Source of the DNA: Clostridia bacterium
GTDB lineage: Bacteria; Bacillota; Clostridia; Oscillospirales; CAG-272
Direction of reading: 5' to 3'
DNA: 10,992 bases
NCBI GenBank assembly: GCA_900768535.1
Contig: CAAGDE010000046.1
Coordinates: forward strand, 1 to 10,992
The notes under the pieces are model-generated. The model did not search any database. It was not told the origin of the DNA and saw only the letters and a list, made by a program, of their open reading frames with translations. Each line of letters opens with the position of its first letter. Position 1 is the stretch's first letter. A program made the translations under genes and the position numbers. Positions 5,906-10,992 of this stretch are shown in pieces.

Positions 5906-7389
5906 TCATGTTCGCGGTAGAAGGATTCCATTTGGGCGGTTTTTTGGGGGGTGGAGGAGTCGCGGAGGTACTCGTAGGGGTATTTAGGATAGAAGAGGCG
6001 TTCGATGATGGGTTTTCCTCCGCGGTTGGGGCGGTAATCGACGAGTTTGGAGACTGCGCCGGCGCCGGCGGCGAAGATGGAATGGACCTCTTCCATCATA
6101 TAGATGTTATAGCGGCACTCTGCGCCCTCCAGGGCGAAGCCGACGTTCTCGTAGTTCCCGACGGTATTCTTCTGGCGGTACATATAGTACGGGAGATACC
6201 CCTCCTGCTGTGCGCGGAGCTGGGTATAATCCACGCACTTGCCCGCATCGCCGCCGCGCAGGGAATAGACATCGGCGTCCTGCCGCAGGATTTCCGCCGC
6301 CTTTTTGACGCAGAAGGTATGCACGGTGATATTCTCCGGTCGGAGCGCCGCGATGGCGTCGAAGGTTTTGGAGAAGGTACGGAAATTGTCGCCCGGCAGG
6401 CCGACGATGAGGTCGGTGTTGATATAGGGAATGCCGGATGCGCGCGCGACCTCGAACGCCCGGTAGAAATCCTCAACGGTATGGCTTCTGCCGATCTCCC
6501 GCAGGACATCGTCACAGAGCGACTGCGGATTGACGCAGACCCGGTTGACGCCGTATTCCTTTGCCACGGCAAACTTTTCCGCCGTAATGGTATCGGCGCG
6601 ACCCGACTCCAGGGTATACTCTTCCAGCTTTGTGACATCGGTATTCTCCGCCACCGCAGAAAGCAGGCGCCGCAGCTGATCCGTCTCCAGAATGGACGGA
6701 GTCCCGCCGCCGATGTAGACCGTTTTCAGGTTCAGCCCCAGCGCGCGGATTTTCCGGAGCATTGCCTCCACATCCTGCACGAGGTGCTCCAGGTAATCCG
6801 GAATCAGCGACAGGAGCTTTTTGGAGGTATAGGAGACAAACGAGCAGTACGAGCACCGCGTGGGACAGAACGGGATGGAGATATACAGACTGCAGTCCCG
6901 CTTGCCGGGAAAGCCGATGATCTTCTGCTCATTGAGCGCCACGTCCACCGCCAGCGCCGCCTTTTTGGGGATGACGAAATAGTCCGCCGACAGAATCTTC
7001 TTCACCCGTGTTTTGCTGACGCCCGCCTGCAGCAGCTCGGTTGCCACCTTGGAGGGACGCACGCCGGTCAGCATTCCCCAGGACGGACGGTAGCCCAGCA
7101 GCTCCCCGCAGGCAGTGATGACCGCCGCACCGCACGCCTTCTTTGCGGTTTTCTCCTTGGTGTCCCAGATGGAGAAGTCCTCATGCCGGAAGGCGCTCCG
7201 GCTCTCGCCCTGCACGGTCACGGTCGCGTTCGCCTCCATGCCGCCGTCCACCTCGGTCAGCTTCACGCGGACCTCCGGTGCCTCCGGGTCATTCTGCTCC
7301 GCCGCGCCGAATTTCGCGCCGGGGAAAAAGATCATGCACAGCGTCTGTACATAGTATACGTTGATGGGTCCGTCCAATATCAGTCTCAC
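5893..7389 (-). CDS. hemZ: HemZ, coproporphyrinogen dehydrogenase-like radical SAM protein
   Basis: With the GTG start this is a 498-residue radical SAM enzyme of the HemZ branch of the HemN/HemW superfamily, linked to anaerobic coproporphyrinogen III oxidation, although several relatives lack proven activity. The 4Fe-4S ligands are C175, C179 and C182 in FCPTRCSYCSF, then GGGTPS (SAM site), a DLIVGLPGD segment and the N-terminal LTGVRPSK at 107-114, typical of HemZ. No downstream ATG fits the N-terminus. The GTG at 7389 has AAGGAGG at 7398-7404 with an 8-nt spacer; longer frames run into the half element at 7421-7500. dtd lies just upstream, a neighbour often seen with hemZ in Clostridia. 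The last codons belong to the inverted repeat of copy 3. Confidence 0.88.
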   Translation of the reverse strand: MRLILDGPINVYYVQTLCMIFFPGAKFGAAEQNDPEAPEVRVKLTEVDGGMEANATVTVQGESRSAFRHEDFSIWDTKEKTAKKACGAAVITACGELLGYRPSWGMLTGVRPSKVATELLQAGVSKTRVKKILSADYFVIPKKAALAVDVALNEQKIIGFPGKRDCSLYISIPFCPTRCSYCSFVSYTSKKLLSLIPDYLEHLVQDVEAMLRKIRALGLNLKTVYIGGGTPSILETDQLRRLLSAVAENTDVTKLEEYTLESGRADTITAEKFAVAKEYGVNRVCVNPQSLCDDVLREIGRSHTVEDFYRAFEVARASGIPYINTDLIVGLPGDNFRTFSKTFDAIAALRPENITVHTFCVKKAAEILRQDADVYSLRGGDAGKCVDYTQLRAQQEGYLPYYMYRQKNTVGNYENVGFALEGAECRYNIYMMEEVHSIFAAGAGAVSKLVDYRPNRGGKPIIERLFYPKYPYEYLRDSSTPQKTAQMESFYREHDLLG

Positions 7390-7404
7390 GGAGGACACCT
7401 CCTT
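7390..7404 (-). promoter_or_regulatory. hemZ ribosome binding site in a self-complementary hairpin
   Basis: On the minus strand the leader reads AAGGAGGTGTCCTCC followed immediately by GTG. AAGGAGG is a strong site 8 nt from the start. GGAGG (7398-7402) is also perfectly complementary to CCTCC (7390-7394) with a 3-nt loop, so the site can fold on itself. This decides the GTG start. Whether the hairpin controls translation is an inference. Confidence 0.6.
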
Positions 7405-7420
7405 GCTTTCTTTTTGGGTG

Positions 7421-7500
7421 GAAGACCTTGGGGCTCTGCCCCAAACCCCGCTTAAGGAACTTTTTGGAAAAAGTTCCTTAAGAATCTTCAAAAACTTTCA
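7421..7500. repeat. Palindromic element, half copy (copy 4)
   Basis: Only one arm is present: GAAGACC, then GC hairpin TTGGGGC/GCCCCAA with loop TCT (7428-7444), then a perfect 15-bp palindrome arm pair, 7451-7465 with 7468-7482, and a tail like the AAGAATTCC-AAGAACT stretch of the full copies. The core stem and second arm are missing. It lies upstream of hemZ and downstream of dtd. The GC hairpin has the GGGG form found in full copies next to the stop codon of the preceding gene, although here it faces a gene start. Confidence 0.8.
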
Positions 7501-7591
7501 ATCAGTGTTTGCTTTGGGTGGTGCTTCTAATTTTTGGGGGTGCGGAGGGGATGGTGCGAGGCGAGCGTAACCACGTAACGCAACCCTTTGC
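7501..7591. other. Short spacer after dtd, with dispersed motif copy B
   Basis: This 91-nt spacer separates the dtd stop from the half element. It contains GAGGCGAGCGTAACC and the 15-base motif CCACGTAACGCAACC at 7571-7585, identical to 243-257. I see no gene, clear promoter or U-tract terminator in it. Confidence 0.5.
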
Positions 7592-8047
7592 CTACTTGCT
7601 TTTCAGCTCCGCTGTATCGAGCAGGATGGTGACGGGGCCGTCATTGAGGAGGGAAACCTCCATATGGGCGCCGAACACGCCGGTCTCCACGTGCGGGACG
7701 GTCTTTTTCGCCTGCGCGGTGAAGTATTCATAGAGCCGCGCGGCTTCCTCAGGCTTTGCGGATGCCAGAAAGTCCGGGCGGTTCCCGCGCCGGCAGTTGG
7801 CAAGGAGCGTGAACTGCGAAACGACCAGCAGCTCCCCGCCGATGTCCGTCACCGAACGGTTCATCTTCCCCGCCTCGTCCGCAAACACCCGCAGTCCCAC
7901 AATCTTGCGGCAGAGCAGCTCCGCCTCCGCTTCGCTGTCCCCCTCCGCTACGCCGAGCAGAACCAGAAACCCTGCCCCGCACTTCCCGACGGTCTCCCCG
8001 TCCACCTTCACTTCCGCGTGCCTGACGCGCTGTACCACTGCCCTCAT
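7592..8047 (-). CDS. dtd: D-aminoacyl-tRNA deacylase
   Basis: This 151-residue cytosolic homodimeric enzyme hydrolyses D-aminoacyl-tRNAs (and mischarged Gly-tRNA-Ala), keeping D-amino acids out of protein. It starts MRAVVQRVRHAEVKVDGE, typical of Dtd. It has SQFTLLANCRRGNRPDF from residue 77 and the cross-subunit Gly-cis-Pro loop NDGPVT at 135-140 (G137-P138). The length is standard. The start has AAGGGG about 9 nt upstream, inside the end of mscL, whose stop is 6 nt away. It is the last gene of the PII-like/DUF2079/mscL/dtd unit; hemZ follows beyond the half palindromic element. Confidence 0.96.
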   Translation of the reverse strand: MRAVVQRVRHAEVKVDGETVGKCGAGFLVLLGVAEGDSEAEAELLCRKIVGLRVFADEAGKMNRSVTDIGGELLVVSQFTLLANCRRGNRPDFLASAKPEEAARLYEYFTAQAKKTVPHVETGVFGAHMEVSLLNDGPVTILLDTAELKSK

Positions 8048-8053
8048 GCGGCG

Positions 8054-8623
8054 TTACCCCTTCTTCATCGCATCGCGGATCTCGCGCAGCAGGGCGGACT
8101 GCTCGCGGACGTTGGCGTAGAACTCCGCCTCGGTTGCCGCGCGTGCGTCCTCTGCCGCCTTCAGCGCCGCCGCCTTTTCGTCCTCCTCCGCCTTCTTCTT
8201 TGCCGCCTCTGCCTCGGCTTCGGCAATCTTTTTCGCGTTCAGCTTCCGCTCGGTGTTCCGGATGATCCGCAGGGCCAAGAAGATGCAGAACGCAATGATC
8301 AGAAAGTCCACAATCGCCTGCAGGAACAGCCCGTACTGCACCGAAATCTTCGCACTCACTTCCTTTCCCGCCGCGTCCGTCACCGCCTCGCGGATGACCC
8401 ACTCCCACTCGTTGATGCTCACGCCGCTGGTTGCGTAGGTAATCAGCGGGGTGATGATATACTTCACCAGCCCCGACACGATCGCGTTGAAGGCGGTCGC
8501 CATCACCACCGCAACGGCAAGATCCAGCACGTTCCCCTTGGTGATGAATTTTTTGAAGTCCGTAAAGAAGCCCTCGCTCCGTTTGTTCAGCTTTTTGATC
8601 TCTTTTTTCACTCTGTTTTTCAT
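8054..8623 (-). CDS. mscL: Large-conductance mechanosensitive channel, MscL, with long C-terminal tail
   Basis: This 189-residue inner-membrane channel opens under membrane tension to release solutes on hypo-osmotic shock. The N-terminal amphipathic segment FFTDFKKFITKGNVLDLAV leads into pore helix TM1 (AVVMATAFNAIVSGLVKYII), with the TM1 signature GNVLDLA intact. A periplasmic loop rich in charged residues follows, then TM2 (QAIVDFLIIAFCIFLALRII). Compared with E. coli MscL (136 residues) it has a ~60-residue Ala/Glu/Lys-rich tail, probably helical or coiled-coil. The glycines corresponding to E. coli G22, G26 and G30 are A, A and N. The start has AAGGA about 10 nt upstream. The DUF2079 gene ends 16 nt before it. 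Confidence 0.92.
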   Translation of the reverse strand: MKNRVKKEIKKLNKRSEGFFTDFKKFITKGNVLDLAVAVVMATAFNAIVSGLVKYIITPLITYATSGVSINEWEWVIREAVTDAAGKEVSAKISVQYGLFLQAIVDFLIIAFCIFLALRIIRNTERKLNAKKIAEAEAEAAKKKAEEDEKAAALKAAEDARAATEAEFYANVREQSALLREIRDAMKKG

Positions 8624-8639
8624 GGTCCGTCAGTCCTTT

Positions 8640-10442
8640 TTATCCTTTTTTCAGAATGACTATCAGTCCGGGATGCTCCGATGCAACCGTATATCCCTGC
8701 GCAAGGTATGCCCGCCGGTAGGCTGCGGCGGAGCTGTAGCGCGCGTCAATGACCACATAGTCGACATCCGGCTTGTTCCCGTGGTAGGCAAGCTCGTAAA
8801 TCTCCGCGCGATCCGCCATGTGCGCCAAAAGGAAGGTGGAACAGCACACCGACGCATCGTCCGGTACGGTGTCCAGAATCGCCTCCATCTGCGCGTAGGT
8901 CTCCCGCCCGCTCTCCCACCGCGCCCGGTAATTTCCCAGCACCGGGATGACGGAATAGAGATAACAGCACAGCGTACACGCGCAGGCAACGCCAAGCAGT
9001 CTTTGCTTCATTCCAGCCCCCCCCAGTTCAGGAAGATTCAGGATGAGTGCATAGAACAGGAACGCCGCAATCCCGAAGTGATACTGGAAGCCGCTGTGGT
9101 ACTGATACTGATAATAGGTCAGGAAATTGACCAGCACCGGCGCCACCAGCAGCCACCGGGACGCCTTTTTCGCGCAGAACGGCAGCATTCCCAGCGGCAG
9201 GAACAGCTGGCAGAAATACGTCACCTTTTCCCATGTCCTCCCTGAGGTGGTAAACAGCTGGGTCAACAGATACCCCGGATTGACCACGGCGGTTTTCAGC
9301 GCGCCGAGCAGACCCGCATCCCTGTCGTAAATCAGGTTGTTGAAGCGGTTGACCATCATGCCCAGCCCGTACCGCCGCAGCAGATACGCCGTCAGCACAA
9401 AGTACCCGCCCGCCAGGGCGCCCAGTGCAAGCCCCTGCACGTATTTCCGCCGTCCCAGCAGGACGTACAGCGCAAAAAACAGCAGATAGACCGCCGCGTC
9501 CTCCTTGACCGACAGCACAAGAAGCGCCGAGAGGAACATCGGGACGGGGTGCCGCGCTTCAAAAAAGTAAAAGGTCAGGAGCAGAAACAGCGTCAGAAAG
9601 CAGTTTTCGTGAATGTCATAGAAGCACCCGGTGCTGATGAGCGGATAGAACGCGTAAAGCAGTCCCACCACGGCGGTCGCCCTGCCCGAAAGCCCCTTCT
9701 GCCGGCAGAGCAGCAGCACCGGCACAACACCGAGCATCAGCACCACCGCCTGCGCAATCTGGAGCGTCTCCGGCGTCGGGAACAGACACCACACGGGATA
9801 AAGCAGATACCACACCGGCGAAATATGCACCGCAAAATGCGAAAGCAGACGGTCGCGCTCCGAGGTGCAGAGCGGCAGTCCGGTCCGCTTCATGTTGCAG
9901 AACATATTGACAAACAGCCCGAAATCGTAGTTCGGCGAGGAGAAGGTCCGATACCGCAGAACCGTGATGCCCGCGATGACCGCACAGGATACCCCCGCAC
10001 CCAGCAGAGCAATCAGCCACGCCCACTTCCGCCCCAGGCGCACCCGGTCCAGCAGTGCCCGGTTTTCCTGCAGGACGTACAGCACAAACAGACAGTAAAC
10101 CAGCATGACCGCCAGCAGGAAGAGCACACCGTACTGGTTCTCCCCCGCCGGCGCGTTTCCGAGCCAGACGCCGACGCAGACGGTGGCACCGCCCAGCAGA
10201 AACCACGAGTCGCTTTGCAGCTTCCACCGCCAAAAAAGCAGCCCCACCCCCGTAAAGACGGCAAACAGCACGGCAATCCAGAACAGCATCCCCGCAAGGC
10301 TGGCGTCCTGTCCCCAGGCAAGCTCCGCAAAGTCCGGATTTCCCGCCAGCCGGAACGCCGTCACACAGCTCCATGCCGCAACCAGCCGGCAGAACAGCCG
10401 GTTCAGCGTCCAGAATCCGCCCGCGGCTTTCCCGTCCGCCAT
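8640..10442 (-). CDS. DUF2079-family polytopic membrane protein
   Basis: This 600-residue membrane protein has roughly a dozen or more hydrophobic helices. It carries the DUF2079 hallmark RTFSSPNYDFGLFVNM (166-180), with N171-Y172-D173 in the first loop, and SHFAVHISPVWYLLYPVW (201-218). These segments recall GT-C-type glycosyltransferases, where a loop acid is catalytic, but no activity is established for the family. The last ~90 residues form a soluble domain (ILDTVPDDASVCC, DVDYVVIDARYS). I chose the ATG at 10442, one base after the stop of the PII-like gene, with a GAGGG stretch upstream, over an in-frame ATG inside that gene. Four downstream residues, LKKG, end the protein. Confidence 0.75.
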   Translation of the reverse strand: MADGKAAGGFWTLNRLFCRLVAAWSCVTAFRLAGNPDFAELAWGQDASLAGMLFWIAVLFAVFTGVGLLFWRWKLQSDSWFLLGGATVCVGVWLGNAPAGENQYGVLFLLAVMLVYCLFVLYVLQENRALLDRVRLGRKWAWLIALLGAGVSCAVIAGITVLRYRTFSSPNYDFGLFVNMFCNMKRTGLPLCTSERDRLLSHFAVHISPVWYLLYPVWCLFPTPETLQIAQAVVLMLGVVPVLLLCRQKGLSGRATAVVGLLYAFYPLISTGCFYDIHENCFLTLFLLLTFYFFEARHPVPMFLSALLVLSVKEDAAVYLLFFALYVLLGRRKYVQGLALGALAGGYFVLTAYLLRRYGLGMMVNRFNNLIYDRDAGLLGALKTAVVNPGYLLTQLFTTSGRTWEKVTYFCQLFLPLGMLPFCAKKASRWLLVAPVLVNFLTYYQYQYHSGFQYHFGIAAFLFYALILNLPELGGAGMKQRLLGVACACTLCCYLYSVIPVLGNYRARWESGRETYAQMEAILDTVPDDASVCCSTFLLAHMADRAEIYELAYHGNKPDVDYVVIDARYSSAAAYRRAYLAQGYTVASEHPGLIVILKKG

Positions 10443-10443
10443 T

Positions 10444-10776
10444 TCAGCCCTCTTCCGCCGCAGTCGGCGACGAAAGCCCGACCACGCTGTCAACCGGCAG
10501 ACTGAACGCAATCCCCTGCGCCGGCGTCTTCAGCCCCACGCTCCGGTAAAGCGCGTGCAGAATGTCATCCTTGATCTCGCGCGGAACCAGAATCATCACC
10601 AGCTCCTTCTCCGGCTGAATGGTAATCTTGAAGAACGTCTCCGCTTCCTTCGCCGCCGTCCCACGCGCAAACAGAACCGTCCCGCCCCGCGCTCCAAATT
10701 CCTTCGCGGCATCCATCACCGCGTCCGAAAATCCCGCATCCACAATGCAAACAATCACTTCATGCGTGTATTCCAT
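10444..10776 (-). CDS. PII-like signalling protein
   Basis: This 110-residue protein has the PII/GlnB-like ferredoxin fold pattern: EVIVCIVDAGFSDAVMDAAKEFGARGGTVLFARGT (6-40; GARGGTVLFARGT is the signature strand-loop), FFKITIQPEKELVMILVP (48-65) and a C-terminal QGIAFSLPVDSVVG (87-100). It lacks the full ~18-residue T-loop with Tyr51 that is uridylylated in GlnB, so it is a PII-like member rather than a classical nitrogen regulator. Such proteins bind small ligands and usually control a neighbouring transporter or enzyme. AAAGGAG at 10785-10791 is 8 nt from the ATG. It is first in a tight unit with the DUF2079 gene. A partner may instead lie upstream, beyond palindromic element copy 5. Confidence 0.8.
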   Translation of the reverse strand: MEYTHEVIVCIVDAGFSDAVMDAAKEFGARGGTVLFARGTAAKEAETFFKITIQPEKELVMILVPREIKDDILHALYRSVGLKTPAQGIAFSLPVDSVVGLSSPTAAEEG

Positions 10777-10818
10777 CCCTCATACTCCTTTCACAGCAAC
10801 AGGGTTCGGGGGGTAGGG

Positions 10819-10992
10819 AAAGACCTTGGGACTCCGTCCCAAACCCTGCTTAGAACCCTCTTTCGGAGAGGGTTCTAAGGACTCCCAGAACTCGCCTGAG
10901 AAGGGCGTCCCCCCTTCCGAAAGCATATCAAATTTCGTTCAGCCGCCGGAAGGGGGGACGCCCTTCTCAGGTAAGTTCTTGGAATTCTTAAA
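10819..10992. repeat. Nested palindromic element, copy 5, cut by window edge
   Basis: The left arm is complete. It has AAAGACC, GC hairpin TTGGGAC/GTCCCAA with loop TCC (10826-10842), and a 13-bp hairpin with loop TTCGG (10849-10879). The core is a perfect 25-bp stem, 10895-10919 with 10947-10971, around a 27-nt loop. The right arm has just begun at the window end. It lies directly upstream of the PII-like gene, leaving about 30 nt between it and that gene's ribosome binding site. Confidence 0.9.

Noticed and set aside
5821..7455. 544-residue plus-strand open frame opposite hemZ
   Set aside because: It begins inside the repeat arm and mirrors hemZ. The minus frame has the radical SAM cysteine motif, and the plus frame has no recognisable domain.
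7480..7591. Promoter for hemZ (TTGAAA near 7500 on the minus strand)
   Set aside because: No acceptable -10 box at the right spacing, and the candidate overlaps the repeat.
10444..10511. Upstream ATG at 10511 for the DUF2079 gene
   Set aside because: It would overlap the PII-like gene by 68 nt with an Arg-rich start. The ATG at 10442, one base after the previous stop, fits the tight operon layout.
298..10992. CRISPR array
   Set aside because: Repeats are kilobases apart, palindromic, variable and without regular short spacers; no cas genes.

Overview
The window looks like chromosomal DNA of a GC-rich, spore-forming-lineage Clostridia bacterium (Oscillospiraceae-like; this is an inference). 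The evidence is the gene set: a yabM-mazG-rqcP cluster in the same order as Bacillus subtilis yabM-yabN-yabO, a HemZ-type radical SAM protein next to dtd, an MTA/SAH deaminase, and strong AGGAGG-type ribosome binding sites. All nine genes I accept lie on the minus strand, so gene order in the transcription sense runs from right to left.

Layout in the transcription sense: (1) 10776-7592, a tight four-gene unit: PII-like regulator, DUF2079-type membrane protein, mscL, dtd. (2) 7389-5893, hemZ alone with a GTG start. (3) 5638-3442, a uridine-kinase/PRK-family kinase followed by an MTA/SAH deaminase, 1 nt apart. (4) 3190-545, a SpoVB/YabM-type flippase, mazG (50-nt overlap) and rqcP. Positions 1-297 carry no gene I can support, only short repeats and hairpins.

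The most striking content lies between the genes. Every boundary between units holds a member of one palindromic repeat family: copy 1 at 298-540, copy 2 at 3208-3442, copy 3 at 5643-5905, a half copy (copy 4) at 7421-7500, and copy 5 at 10819 running off the right edge. A full copy is about 235-265 bp. It has two inverted arms, each with a small GC hairpin and a 10-14 bp AT-richer hairpin, around a 21-26 bp, perfect or nearly perfect core stem that closes on an unrelated 27-35 nt loop. Stems stay paired while their sequence changes between copies, the two arms carry a consistent arm-specific sequence difference, and hairpin loops match between the two arms of the same copy. Copies 2 and 3 fill almost the whole intergenic space between a stop codon and the next ribosome binding site. 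The inverted repeat of copy 3 extends into the end of hemZ on one side and the kinase ribosome binding site on the other. The family therefore probably affects how the units are ended, separated or read through. It is the best candidate here for an undescribed element.

The proteins are mostly housekeeping: nucleotide pool cleaning (MazG), ribosome quality control (RqcP, Dtd at the tRNA level), methylthioadenosine/SAH or nucleoside salvage (deaminase plus kinase), osmotic protection (MscL) and lipid-linked or envelope transport (flippase). Two have unusual residues. MazG has lost the metal-binding acids in its second domain. MscL has lost three conserved pore-helix glycines and carries a long charged C-terminal tail.
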